A stretch of 45,802 nt of DNA from Bacteroidaceae bacterium (GCA_017617315.1 JAFZWM010000052.1:1-45802); one strand, 5' to 3'. Numbered from the stretch's first letter, positions 31,199 through 39,917 are shown. Numbers and translations: made by a program. The notes: generated by a model not told the origin, from the letters alone.

Positions 31199-31628
31199 CT
31201 TCAACCTTTACTGCATTAAAAGCGAACTGTTCAGGAGTAAGTTCCTTAACCGCTACGATTTCCTTCTTGTCAAGCTGGTTGCGACGTCGGATGCGCAAGT
31301 AGATGCTCTTAAGCGTAGCGTGGTTCTTTGAGAAGAATACCGTGCAAGTACGGTCGGGTGCCGCCGGTTCGCCTTTCTCAAGATATCTTTTCAGCTGGTC
31401 GCTGTACATCTGTCTGTTTTCGAGGAACTTTGTCTTCTTCTGCAACTTGGCTTCAGGAAGTTCCATGATGTCGGTGAAATAGACAGTCGAGTCTGTTATC
31501 GAGAAACTATAGCCGAAGCCATATACAGGCTTTTTCTTGCCTTTCTTCTTTTCATCTGCGTTTCCGGCAAATACGTTTACGGCTGTAACCAAAAGTACAA
31601 GCAGGAAAGCGAATCTGTTTATTTTCAT
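31191..31628 (-). CDS. Small exported protein, first gene of the C11/HprK/PqqD operon
   Basis: A 145-residue protein with a signal peptide (MKINRFAFLLVLLVTAVNVFA) and a lysine-rich start to the mature part (NADEKKKGKKKPVYGFGYSFS). The rest looks mixed alpha-beta (DSTVYFTDIMELPEAKL, then CTVFFSKNHATLKSIYLRIRRRNQL). I recognise no family. Lysine- and arginine-rich stretches would be good sites for the Arg/Lys-specific protease encoded next. It leads the operon behind a strong promoter, so it may be the substrate or partner of the downstream enzymes. Confidence 0.7.
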   Translation of the reverse strand: MKINRFAFLLVLLVTAVNVFAGNADEKKKGKKKPVYGFGYSFSITDSTVYFTDIMELPEAKLQKKTKFLENRQMYSDQLKRYLEKGEPAAPDRTCTVFFSKNHATLKSIYLRIRRRNQLDKKEIVAVKELTPEQFAFNAVKVEDE

Positions 31629-31651
31629 ATAAAATTTAAATTATCAGAATG

Positions 31652-31683
31652 CAAAATTAGCAAATTGTAACGTTCTGCCCAAA
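31652..31683 (-). promoter_or_regulatory. Promoter of the C11/HprK/S26/PqqD operon
   Basis: On the minus strand TTTG (31680-31683), 20 bases, then TAATTTTG (31652-31659). It lies 23 bases before the first start codon. Confidence 0.7.
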
Positions 31684-31764
31684 TAAATGTTCACAAAAAA
31701 ACTTAAAAATTCTGCAATACGGGCAGCTTGCGGCACATTCGGCCCGAAAGCCATGCCTGCGCCT

Positions 31765-31812
31765 AAAAAGAAGGCTCCGTACCAATCTTTGTTCAGAGAG
31801 AAGCACGGAGCC
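31765..31812 (-). terminator. Terminator after the HtrA gene
   Basis: On the minus strand GGCTCCGT (31805-31812) pairs with ACGGAGCC (31773-31780), followed by TTCTTTTTAGG. Confidence 0.65.
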
Positions 31813-31846
31813 AGCACAATTTATTAAATATCCAATCAGTTACCTA

Positions 31847-33376
31847 TTATTCTTCAGACAAGTCTACGGCATAGTTGCCCTTCTTTCCGCTTGGATAGAT
31901 GCCCGTGATGAACATAACCTGATCAGCAGAACGGCTTGCACTCTTGAATGCGTTCTCCATATCCTCGTTTGAGTTTACAGACTGTCCGTTAACCTTGAGG
32001 ATGATGAATCCCTTGGTTATTCCGGCCTCTTTCATCTTGCCGCCAGTTACGCCAGACACCTGCAAGCCACCGCTAAGGTTAAGCTGCTTCTTCAAGTCCT
32101 CGCTCAATGGGCGGAATGCAGCACCAAGCAAATCCATGTCTGCGTTCTTCATCACCTTGGTGTTGCCCTGTGAGTTCTTAAGAGTAACGGCAAACTCCTT
32201 TGGCTTCTTGTCGCGCATTACCTTGACGGTAATCTTGTCGCCCGGCTTGTGCTTGGCGATAGTCTCCTGCAACTCGGCCATGCTCTTAATCTTCTTGCCA
32301 TCGGCAGCCACGATAATATCTCCGACCTTGATGCCTGCGCTGCGTGCCGCGCCAGTTTCTGGAACTTCATTAACGTAAACGCCGTCGTTGCAGCCAGAAT
32401 CCTTCACCTTCTCCTTCAATTTCTCATCCTGAAGGAAGTTTGCAACATCACCGCCAACTACGCCAAGAAGAGCGCGCTGAACAGTTCCGAACTCCTTAAG
32501 GTCGGCAACAACCTTCTTCATAATTGTTGTAGGGATAGCGAATCCGTATCCGGCGAATGAGCCTGTTGGAGATGAAAGAACTGCGTTGATACCTACAAGT
32601 TCGCCCTTTACATTGACCAGCGCACCACCCGAGTTGCCCGGATTGATTGCCGCATCGGTCTGGATGAACGACTCGATACCGTTGTTCTTGCCTGTGTTGT
32701 AAACGCCAAGCGAACGAGCCTTTGCACTAACGATACCAGCCGTAACGGTTGAGTTGAGGTTGAACGGATTACCTACCGCCAGAACCCACTCGCCAACCTT
32801 CAGAGCATCGCTGTCGCCCACAGGAATTGTCGGGAAGTTGTCGCCCTGAATCTTCAGAAGAGCGAGGTCGGTCGAAGCATCAGTACCAATCAGTCGAGCC
32901 TTGAACTCGCGGTTGTCGTTAAGAGTAACATCAATCTCGTCGGCATTCTCAACCACATGGTTGTTTGTCACGATGTAGCCATCCTTCGAAAGGATAACGC
33001 CTGAGCCGTAGCCTACTCTTGGCTGACTCTGCATCGGCTGTCGGCTTCTGCCGCCCTGAGGTCCGAAGAAATACTCAAAGATGTCGGGCATATCTCCCTG
33101 ACTCATTGTCTGCACCTTGCTGTTCTGCGTACACTTGATGTGTACAACTGCGTGAAGCGAACTTTCGGCAGCCTGAGTAAAATCGACAGGCTGAACTCCT
33201 GCCCCTGCCGTACGGACAGCAGGCTGTGATGTATTTTGCTTGAACAGAGTTTCAAAAGAACGACTTTCGCCATCCAACTGGCGCTTTGAAATAGAATAGG
33301 TTGTTACAGCGGTCAGACCAGAAGTCACCATTGAGATTGCAACCACACCGAGAATTTTCTTAGTTGTCTGTCTCAT
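31847..33376 (-). CDS. htrA: DegP/DegQ (Do) family periplasmic serine protease
   Basis: A 509-residue envelope protease with an N-terminal signal or anchor (ILGVVAISMVTSGLTAVTTY). The catalytic triad is H140 (TNNHVV), D170 (STDLALL) and S249 (GNSGGAL). Two PDZ domains follow, at about 300-390 (VNEVPETGAARSAGIKVGDIIV) and 415-505 (VSGVTGGKMKEAGITKGFIIL). It degrades and refolds damaged exported proteins. It is a single-gene unit with a terminator. No exact promoter box was found; CATCTTTG on the minus strand near 33460 is one base off consensus. Confidence 0.94.
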   Translation of the reverse strand: MRQTTKKILGVVAISMVTSGLTAVTTYSISKRQLDGESRSFETLFKQNTSQPAVRTAGAGVQPVDFTQAAESSLHAVVHIKCTQNSKVQTMSQGDMPDIFEYFFGPQGGRSRQPMQSQPRVGYGSGVILSKDGYIVTNNHVVENADEIDVTLNDNREFKARLIGTDASTDLALLKIQGDNFPTIPVGDSDALKVGEWVLAVGNPFNLNSTVTAGIVSAKARSLGVYNTGKNNGIESFIQTDAAINPGNSGGALVNVKGELVGINAVLSSPTGSFAGYGFAIPTTIMKKVVADLKEFGTVQRALLGVVGGDVANFLQDEKLKEKVKDSGCNDGVYVNEVPETGAARSAGIKVGDIIVAADGKKIKSMAELQETIAKHKPGDKITVKVMRDKKPKEFAVTLKNSQGNTKVMKNADMDLLGAAFRPLSEDLKKQLNLSGGLQVSGVTGGKMKEAGITKGFIILKVNGQSVNSNEDMENAFKSASRSADQVMFITGIYPSGKKGNYAVDLSEE

Positions 33377-33506
33377 AATCCTAAATAGTTAAAGTTAAAG
33401 AATTCTCTTTATTGTTAAAAAATCATTTTTTCTTTTTTCTAAAGTGATGACAAACAAAGATGCGGAATTGTGACACAGAAAGCTTCATTTTAACATTTGT
33501 TAACAT

Positions 33507-34835
33507 TTACAAATCTTTCAAAAGAGTATCTCCGTTACCAGCTAACATCTTAGTTCTCACCTCGTTAATAAGAAGCCAATACTTCTGAAAGTTTTTTACG
33601 TCAATCTTGAAATTTTCGCTTCCGTTCATGTCAATTTTGTTGAACAGACTCTCTACGCTCAACTTGTTTACGCTTATGGCCGGCAGATAAGTTGCCGTCT
33701 CCGCCTTCTCATCGCCGTTAATCTCTACCAGAACGCCAATATCTACGAGCATGAACAGAATCTCGTTTACAAGGCGAATCGGCATCTTGTGCTCCGAAGC
33801 CAAATCGACAGAGGAGTAAGGCGTTCCGCCGTCCTCGTACCTCTTGTAGATTAGCGATGCTATGATGAGAGTAAGGAAATCGCGGTAGCGGCGGCTTATG
33901 TGAACCGTCTCGTTCTCAAAATTATAGTATTGCAGATTCTGCGCGGCATAGTTCATCTCTGCGCCAAACAGACAAATCGTCCACGAGAATTGCGCCATGA
34001 GCATGAACAACGGAATGGCCGCGAAACTTCCGTAGATGGCATTGTAACTGCTCACCCATATCTGCGAATCGATGTAGAGGTACTGCAAGAGCTGCAATCC
34101 CGTACCAGCCAAGAAGCCCGGTATTATGGCATAGCGGAACTTGACCTTCGTGTTTGGCATGAACATATAAAGAACCGACACGATTATGCCCGACAGCAAG
34201 AACGGCATGGCCTCGAACGTGAAGCGCACAACAGGACCGAGTAGCAAGAATTCGGGAAGATTCTTCATAACCGTCGTGGCAAAAATAGACAGACCGCCCA
34301 TGACGATAACCAGCAGCGGCATGAGCAGCAGGAGCGAACAATAGTCGGTAAACGTACGGAACATACTGCGCTCCTTGTTTACCTGCCAGATATTGTTGAA
34401 CATGTGCTCGATGTTGTTGGTAAGGTTGAGTACCGTCCACAGCAAGAGGATGATACCAAAGCCGAGAAAAATGCCGTTGCGCGTATGTTCAAGGTACGAG
34501 TTTACAAAGTCGATGAGAATGTCGACGGTCTTGTCTGAGCCCTCGAAATACTTGCGAATCTGCATCTCGAGCATCTTGTTGTAGCCGAAGCCGCGCCCGA
34601 TGGCAAAGACCACCGCAAACACAGGCACAACCGCCATAATGGTACTATAAGTAAGAGCCGAAGCCTTGCTCGTGACATTATCGCGCGAGATGCGGCGTAT
34701 GGTCAGAACCATCACCTTCAGGATGAAATACCAAGTTTTTTGCAGATGTCCCAGTTCATCGTCAGTAGTCCTCCATATTTCGTCTGTCAGAAATATCTTT
34801 ATGCGTTTAAATCTCTCTCGTATATTCATAGCCAT
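33507..34835 (-). CDS. YihY/BrkB-family inner-membrane protein
   Basis: A protein of about 442 residues from the ATG at 34835; another ATG six bases downstream is equally good. Six membrane helices in the first 310 residues carry the family motif SKASALTYSTIMAVVPVFAVVFAIG and, later, FAAIPLFMLMAQFSWTICLFGAEM. The C-terminal 130 residues look like a winged-helix domain (SSVDLASEHKMPIRLVNEILFMLVDIGVLVEI) that many Bacteroidetes homologues share. Function is unknown despite an old link to ribonuclease BN. A longer reading to 34901 would extend into RNase P RNA and is rejected. Confidence 0.88.
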   Translation of the reverse strand: MAMNIRERFKRIKIFLTDEIWRTTDDELGHLQKTWYFILKVMVLTIRRISRDNVTSKASALTYSTIMAVVPVFAVVFAIGRGFGYNKMLEMQIRKYFEGSDKTVDILIDFVNSYLEHTRNGIFLGFGIILLLWTVLNLTNNIEHMFNNIWQVNKERSMFRTFTDYCSLLLLMPLLVIVMGGLSIFATTVMKNLPEFLLLGPVVRFTFEAMPFLLSGIIVSVLYMFMPNTKVKFRYAIIPGFLAGTGLQLLQYLYIDSQIWVSSYNAIYGSFAAIPLFMLMAQFSWTICLFGAEMNYAAQNLQYYNFENETVHISRRYRDFLTLIIASLIYKRYEDGGTPYSSVDLASEHKMPIRLVNEILFMLVDIGVLVEINGDEKAETATYLPAISVNKLSVESLFNKIDMNGSENFKIDVKNFQKYWLLINEVRTKMLAGNGDTLLKDL

Positions 34836-34841
34836 CGAAAT

Positions 34842-35207
34842 AAAAAAAGAAACAGAGAATCTATAAGCCGGGTTCTGTAGTCTTTGCAGACCGTCTGCCA
34901 TTTATCCACTGACGGTGTCGCCACCGCCCTCTAGCATTCTACCCTCCAGATTGGACGGGCCGCCCTCAAACTCTGGTATACATGAACTTGCAACTCCTGA
35001 GGCACACAGCACATGGTGTCGCCACCAGTCTGGTAGGCTCTTACCCCACCTTCTCACCCTTACCACACCTCAGGCGTGGCGGTTATTTTCTTCTGCGCTA
35101 CTTTACCCTCGCGGATAACTTCCACATTAAGAAGCAGGATGCCCTTTGTTGCCCGGACTTTCCTCTCGCACCCGAAAGTGCCAGCGGCAGACCGATTCTC
35201 TGTTTCT
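34842..35207 (-). ncRNA. rnpB: RNase P RNA, class A
   Basis: On the minus strand the 5' part holds GAGGAAAGTCCGGGC and the 3' end holds ACAGAACCCGGCTTAT, the two universally conserved RNase P RNA segments. The ends AAACAGAGAATC and GATTCTCTGTTT pair as helix P1. A run of T at 34842-34848 follows as terminator. The RNA is the catalytic part of the enzyme that matures the 5' ends of tRNAs. The exact 5' end is inferred from P1. The BrkB gene starts only about seven bases beyond the T run. Confidence 0.94.
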
Positions 35208-35241
35208 TTATATCTTTTGTTGCGTTACGATCTATCTAAAA

Positions 35242-36072
35242 TCAGAACAGAAGTTCGTTGAACGTGAATTCGTCGGGAATTCTGTTCATGTCAACTGCGC
35301 CGTTTATGCCCTTTATCCTTCCTTTCGAAGTGTACTGCCACAGCACATACTGACGGTCGTCAATCAGCGTCGGAGCTTCGAGATGGTATCTTGCGATGAA
35401 GAGTTTGTAATCATCAAAGCGTCCAGCCATATATTTGTTGTAGAAGTTGCTCGACGTGTAAATCATCGGCTTCGTTCCACAAGCCTTCGTAACCATCACG
35501 AGGAACGAGTCGAGCTCGGCGCAGAACGTTTCGTGGCTCTTCTTTCCACGAACCTCGACATCGACAATAGGCACGAGGTCTTGGTCGTATTGCTTCAGGG
35601 CCGACGAGAAATTCTCAATCTGCTGTGAGATGGGAATCGTGGTGCTGTAGAAGTGATAGCTTCCAACCTTCAGTCCCACGCGCTTTGCCTCGGTAAAGTT
35701 GAAATCGTATGTGTTGTCTACCAAAGTAGCTCCCTCCGTAGCCTTCAGATACACGAATCCAACCTTGTTGTCCTCCACGAGGTCGTCCCAGTTTATCTTG
35801 CCCTGATAGTGGCTCACGTCAATGCCGCATCTGTATCTGTCTTCCCAGTCGCGTCCGAGAAATGCCTCTTCGACTTGTTTCTGAAACCTTTCGCAGCTTG
35901 TTTCCCTTGGCATCGGGTCCGGCTCAGTCTGGTCGAGTCCCCTTTCGTGCCTGTAGGTCGTCTTGCTTTTTTTAATCACCCTGTCCTTTTTCAGGCCGTC
36001 GTTGCTCGCAAAAGCCGACAGACAGAGCGTACTGATTATAGTTAGAATTACGTATTTGCTGGTTTTAAACAT
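35242..36072 (-). CDS. GH25 family lysozyme (N-acetylmuramidase)
   Basis: A 276-residue exported protein with a signal peptide (MFKTSKYVILTIISTLCLSAFA) and a charged linker, then the GH25 barrel from about residue 80. The expected acidic residues are D85 (GIDVSHYQG) and D171 and E173 (PIVDVEV). Further family motifs are VYLKATEGATLVD, VGSYHFY and MIYTSSNFY. It cuts the glycan strand of peptidoglycan, either in the cell's own wall or that of competitors. The stop is 34 bases before the RNase P RNA. Confidence 0.9.
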   Translation of the reverse strand: MFKTSKYVILTIISTLCLSAFASNDGLKKDRVIKKSKTTYRHERGLDQTEPDPMPRETSCERFQKQVEEAFLGRDWEDRYRCGIDVSHYQGKINWDDLVEDNKVGFVYLKATEGATLVDNTYDFNFTEAKRVGLKVGSYHFYSTTIPISQQIENFSSALKQYDQDLVPIVDVEVRGKKSHETFCAELDSFLVMVTKACGTKPMIYTSSNFYNKYMAGRFDDYKLFIARYHLEAPTLIDDRQYVLWQYTSKGRIKGINGAVDMNRIPDEFTFNELLF

Positions 36073-36091
36073 TTTTGCATTTTTGAGATTG

Positions 36092-36099
36092 CAAAATTA
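36092..36099 (-). promoter_or_regulatory. Promoter -7 box for the GH25 gene
   Basis: TAATTTTG on the minus strand, 19 bases upstream of the start codon. Confidence 0.45.
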
Positions 36100-36142
36100 A
36101 AAATATTTAACGGAAATATCAAATAGTTTAAAATAAAATTCA

Positions 36143-36150
36143 TACTTTTG
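36143..36150 (+). promoter_or_regulatory. Promoter -7 box for ddh
   Basis: TACTTTTG on the plus strand, 30 bases before the ddh start codon. Confidence 0.45.
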
Positions 36151-36180
36151 CGCTGCAATTTTTAAACAACATTAAAAAAT

Positions 36181-37080
36181 ATGACAAAAATTAGAGCTGC
36201 CATCGTTGGCTATGGCAATATTGGAAAGTACACTCTTGAGGCACTTCAGGAGAGTGAGGATTTTGAAATTGCAGGTATAGTTCGCCGTAACGGCGCAGAG
36301 AACAAGCCTAAAGAGCTTGCCGACTATGCTGTGGTAAAGGACATCAAGGAACTTGGCAAGGTTGACGTTGCCATTCTTGCTACTCCAACAAGAAGCGTAG
36401 AGAAATATGCAAAGGAAATTCTGGCAATGGGTATCAATACCGTTGACAGTTTCGACATACACACACAGATTGTAGACCTTCGCCGTTCACTAGACAAGGC
36501 TGCAAAGGACGGCAAGGCCGTTTCTATCATCTCTGCCGGCTGGGATCCGGGTTCTGACTCAGTTGTACGTACACTCATGGAGAGCCTTGCGCCAAAGGGC
36601 GTAAGCTACACTAACTTCGGTCCGGGCCGAAGCATGGGACACTCTGTAGCAGTCCGTGCTATCGAGGGCGTAAGAGATGCTCTTTCTGTAACTATCCCAT
36701 TGGGCACAGGCATTCACCGCCGTATGGTTTATGTTGAGCTTGAGGACGGCGCAGACTTCAAGAAGGTTGAAGCAGCCATCAAGGCAGACCCTTACTTCGT
36801 GAACGATGAGACTCACGTAAATCAGGTTAAGTGCGTTAAGGACCTGAACGATGTAGGCCACGGCGTTAACCTTGTACGCAAGGGTGTTTCTGGCAAGACT
36901 CACAACCAGTTGTTCGAGTACAACATGAAGATTAACAACCCTGCTCTTACTGCACAGGTTCTTGTAAACGTGGCTCGTGCATCAATGAAGCAGCAGCCTG
37001 GTTGCTACACAATGATTGAGATTCCAGTAATCGACTATCTTCCAGGCGATCGCGAGGAGCTCATCAAGCACTTGGTATAA
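36181..37080 (+). CDS. ddh: meso-Diaminopimelate dehydrogenase
   Basis: A 299-residue NADPH-dependent dehydrogenase. The Rossmann opening is AAIVGYGNIGKYTLEAL; the substrate side shows DSFDIHTQI, SAGWDPGSDS near residue 120 and FGPGRSMGHS near 140. It makes meso-diaminopimelate directly from tetrahydrodipicolinate, giving both lysine and the peptidoglycan cross-link residue; this one-step route is usual in Bacteroidales. It has its own promoter and terminator. The codon use is that of a highly expressed gene. Confidence 0.95.
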   Translation: MTKIRAAIVGYGNIGKYTLEALQESEDFEIAGIVRRNGAENKPKELADYAVVKDIKELGKVDVAILATPTRSVEKYAKEILAMGINTVDSFDIHTQIVDLRRSLDKAAKDGKAVSIISAGWDPGSDSVVRTLMESLAPKGVSYTNFGPGRSMGHSVAVRAIEGVRDALSVTIPLGTGIHRRMVYVELEDGADFKKVEAAIKADPYFVNDETHVNQVKCVKDLNDVGHGVNLVRKGVSGKTHNQLFEYNMKINNPALTAQVLVNVARASMKQQPGCYTMIEIPVIDYLPGDREELIKHLV

Positions 37081-37111
37081 CACAAGAAACAGACGATTGA
37101 CTAACAAATAC

Positions 37112-37142
37112 GGGCAGCCTTCAAAAACGGTTGCCCTTTTTT
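37112..37142 (+). terminator. Terminator after ddh
   Basis: GGGCAGCC (37112-37119) pairs with GGTTGCCC (37129-37136), followed by six T. Confidence 0.75.
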
Positions 37143-37163
37143 AAACCTTAACATTTTATTTTC

Positions 37164-38351
37164 ATGCGCGAGACATTAGCACATACAGCATTCGAATATA
37201 CAAGCTATATGTTCAAAATAATGGGACTGGACGGCGAGAATGCAAACTCAATACAACGCATCATTATGATTGCCATAATGTTTGCTTTGGCGTATATCAC
37301 ACAGCTTATATGCCGCAAGATTATCTCTCCTATTGTAATAAAAATCGTATCAAAGACCGAAACGACATGGGATGACTACATCCTTAACGACAAGATGATG
37401 AACAGCATCAGCCGTACCATGCCATCGCTGGTAATCTACGCCATGCTGCCTCTCGTTCTGTATGGCGAGGAAGTTCTTCTGATACTATGTATGAAGGCGA
37501 GCAAGATTTACATCGTTGTCTCGCTTCTCAGTATCTTCTCGACCTTCCTCAACGGCGTGAAGGATGCCACCGAGGAGCACAACAAGTACAAGGACCGCTC
37601 CGTATCGAGCGTGTTCCAGCTGTTCAAGCTCGTGGCCTACTTTATCGGAGCGATAATAATTGTGAGCATCATCATCAACCGCTCTCCGCTCTCGCTCATT
37701 GCCGGACTGGGTGCTGCGGCTACCATCCTGATGCTGGTCTTCAAGGACACTATCGTGGGCTTCGTCTCGGGCATCCAGCTTACTGCCAACGACATGCTGC
37801 GCAAGGGCGACTGGATTCAGATGGACAAGAACGGCGCAAACGGTGTTGTTCAGGATGTTAACATCACAACCGTTAAGGTGAAGAACTGGGACAACACGAT
37901 AACGACAATCTCGCCTTTCACCCTGATGAACGACAGCTTCCGCAACTGGCGAGGTATGCAGGACAGCGCAGGCCGTCTTGCCACTCCTACCCTCACGATA
38001 GACATGGAAAGCATGGCTCTGATAACCGACGAGCAGAAGGCCAAGTATCTGGCAAGCGGCCTCATAACCGAGGAGGAGATGCAGAAGCCGATAGTAAACC
38101 TGACGGTCTACCAGCGCGCCATGCTCAGATACTTGCAGCACGACGGACGCATTAACACGCAGTACAACCACATGGTGCGCCAGATGCCGCAAACTACTCA
38201 GGGAATGGGACTTACAATACAGCTCTACTTCTTCCTGAAGGACAAGAAATGGGAGAACTACGAGCGCAACAAGGACGAGATACTGTCATACGCCATCGTG
38301 GCTCTGAAGGAGTACGGTCTTAAGGTTTTCCAGTTACAGAAGGTGGTATGA
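37164..38351 (+). CDS. MscS-family mechanosensitive channel
   Basis: A 395-residue inner-membrane protein. Four or five helices lead into the pore helix and the family's core (IAGLGAAATILMLVFKDTIVGFVSGIQL), then the beta domain with GDWIQMDKNGANGVVQDVNITTVKVKNWDN. The last 110 residues form a larger cytoplasmic C-terminus, like the YbdG branch. It opens under membrane tension to release solutes on osmotic downshock. It overlaps the following phosphatase gene by four bases (ATGA). Confidence 0.92.
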   Translation: MRETLAHTAFEYTSYMFKIMGLDGENANSIQRIIMIAIMFALAYITQLICRKIISPIVIKIVSKTETTWDDYILNDKMMNSISRTMPSLVIYAMLPLVLYGEEVLLILCMKASKIYIVVSLLSIFSTFLNGVKDATEEHNKYKDRSVSSVFQLFKLVAYFIGAIIIVSIIINRSPLSLIAGLGAAATILMLVFKDTIVGFVSGIQLTANDMLRKGDWIQMDKNGANGVVQDVNITTVKVKNWDNTITTISPFTLMNDSFRNWRGMQDSAGRLATPTLTIDMESMALITDEQKAKYLASGLITEEEMQKPIVNLTVYQRAMLRYLQHDGRINTQYNHMVRQMPQTTQGMGLTIQLYFFLKDKKWENYERNKDEILSYAIVALKEYGLKVFQLQKVV

Positions 38352-39010
38352 TAAAGAACAAGATGAACATCAGACTGGTTATTTTCGACTTCGACGGAAC
38401 GATATGCGACACGCGCCGCTGCATCGTTACAACCATGCAGCAGACTCAGCAGGCGTGCGGTCTGCCCGTAGCCAGCGAGAAGACGTGCGCCTCTACCATC
38501 GGTCTGCCGCTGAAGGGCTGCTTCATGCACATCTACTCTAACCTGACCGATGCGGAGGCTGACGAGTGCGCCGATACCTACCGCCGCATATTCGAGGCCA
38601 ACAAGAAGGAGCTCGTCCCTACACTCTTCCCCAACGTTGCCGACACGCTAAAATGGCTGAAAGACAACGGTATAACGATGTCGATAGCCTCATCGCGCTC
38701 GTCTAAATCCATCCGCGACTTCTTGTCGGGCTTGGGCATAATCGACGACATCGCCTATATTCTTGGGGCTGAAGATGTTACAAAGCCGAAGCCTGATGCC
38801 GAGCCTGTTCTGAAAACGCTCGACGCGCTCGGTTTCTCGGCGGACGAGGCTCTGGTGGTCGGCGACATGCCATTCGACATTCTGATGGGAGCCAATGCCG
38901 GAACGCGCACCTGCGCCGTAACATACGGCAACGCAAGCAGAAAGCAGCTTGTCGAGGCTGGCGCGGACTTTATAATAGATGATATGAAAGAAATTATTGA
39001 ATTTCTTTGA
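38348..39010 (+). CDS. HAD-family phosphatase, phosphoglycolate-phosphatase-like
   Basis: A 220-residue hydrolase. Motif I is FDFDGT with nucleophile D14 and acid D16; the cap domain covers about 25-90; motif II is the Ser in ASSRSSK, motif III the Lys in VTKPKP, motif IV GDMPFDI. It hydrolyses a small phosphate ester; Gph-like and pyrophosphatase-like members look alike, so the substrate is open. It is coupled translationally to the channel gene. Confidence 0.88.
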   Translation: MIKNKMNIRLVIFDFDGTICDTRRCIVTTMQQTQQACGLPVASEKTCASTIGLPLKGCFMHIYSNLTDAEADECADTYRRIFEANKKELVPTLFPNVADTLKWLKDNGITMSIASSRSSKSIRDFLSGLGIIDDIAYILGAEDVTKPKPDAEPVLKTLDALGFSADEALVVGDMPFDILMGANAGTRTCAVTYGNASRKQLVEAGADFIIDDMKEIIEFL

Positions 39011-39071
39011 ACTGACAGTTGACATTTTTTTTAGTTGAAAATTGAAAGTTTAAATTTTTAAGCAATTCATA

Positions 39072-39178
39072 GTTGACAATGGACAATGTCTTAGAATTAA
39101 GAATTGAAAATTCTTTTGAGGCGATGGGCTATTGGCCATGTTTTTTCTTTTCTGAATTAAGAATTGTCCATTGTCAAT
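39072..39178. repeat. Inverted intergenic repeat pair
   Basis: GTTGACAATGGACAAT (39072-39087) is the reverse complement, bar one base, of ATTGTCCATTGTCAAT (39163-39178). Between them GAATTAAGAATTG occurs at about 39094 and again at 39154. Such AT-rich inverted modules are frequent between Bacteroidetes genes. The stretch 39011-39478 contains no gene that I can support. Confidence 0.65.
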
Positions 39179-39192
39179 TATTCCCTTCTTTG

Positions 39193-39320
39193 AAGTAAGC
39201 CGATAGCAAGGGGGTAGCTACGGGGTAGGTACGGAGTAGATACGGGGAAGGTACGTTCAAGGTACGTTCAAGATACGTTCAAGGTTCGGGCAAGGTTCGG
39301 GCAAGGTTCGGACAAGATGG
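39193..39320. repeat. Second array of degenerate 11-bp repeats
   Basis: On the plus strand 11-base units follow each other: GGGTAGCTACG, GGGTAGGTACG, GAGTAGATACG, GGGAAGGTACG, TTCAAGGTACG, TTCAAGATACG, TTCAAGGTTCG, GGCAAGGTTCG (twice) and GACAAGATGGC. These share words and order with the minus strand of the array at 2257-2443, for instance GGGGTAGGTACGG and GGGGAAGGTACGTTCAAG. Confidence 0.75.
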
Positions 39321-39405
39321 CAGCATCTTTTCTGCAAGATCCAAGCTCTCTCCCATCCTCAAAGCCAAAAACAATCTTGGCGAACAGTTAAAAAATCTAA
39401 AAAAC

Positions 39406-39437
39406 TTGCATCTCTCAAAAAAATTTGAATATCTTTG
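39406..39437 (+). promoter_or_regulatory. Promoter for the DUF4332 gene
   Basis: TTG (39406-39408), 21 bases, then TATCTTTG (39430-39437), 41 bases before the start codon. Confidence 0.55.
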
Positions 39438-39478
39438 CGAAGTAACTATAATATAACCATTTACAAATTTTAAATACT

Positions 39479-39886
39479 ATGGCTTACAAAGTAATTCAAA
39501 TCGAGGGCGTAGGCGAAACCTATGCAGAGAAGTTAAATGCCGCTGGCATAGTAACAACCGACGATCTGTTGGCAAAGTGCGCCACCCCAAAGGGTCGCAA
39601 GGAGGTAGAGGAAGCAACAGGCATAGCCCACGGCTTCATCCTTAAGTGGACTAACCATGCCGACCTTATGCGCATAAACGGCGTAGCAAGTCAGTTTGCC
39701 GAACTTCTTGAAGCTGCCGGCGTTGACACGGTAAAGGAACTGCGCAACCGCAACGCAGAAAACCTTCAGGCTAAGCTGGTCGAGATAAACGAGAAGAAGA
39801 ATCTCTGCAACCGTGTGCCAGCCGTGAGCGAGGTAGAGAACATGATTGCACAGGCTAAGGAGCTGCCACCAATGGTGAGCTACTAA
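39479..39886 (+). CDS. DUF4332 (helix-hairpin-helix) protein
   Basis: A 135-residue cytoplasmic protein built from two tandem helix-hairpin-helix-like units. The first has IEGVGETYAEKLNAAGIVTTDDLL and the second INGVASQFAELLEAAGVDTVKELRNRNAENL. This is the DUF4332 pattern. Helix-hairpin-helix folds bind DNA without sequence preference, but the family's role is unknown. It is preceded by a good promoter and followed by a strong hairpin terminator, so it is a single-gene unit. Confidence 0.85.
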   Translation: MAYKVIQIEGVGETYAEKLNAAGIVTTDDLLAKCATPKGRKEVEEATGIAHGFILKWTNHADLMRINGVASQFAELLEAAGVDTVKELRNRNAENLQAKLVEINEKKNLCNRVPAVSEVENMIAQAKELPPMVSY

Positions 39887-39917
39887 CCCACACGCAGCAT
39901 TTTAGGTTAAAAGACAA

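Noticed and set aside
34915-35628. Several short plus-strand frames over 34915-35261 and a 160-codon one at 35146-35628
   Set aside because: They lie opposite RNase P RNA and the GH25 lysozyme gene and carry no protein signature.
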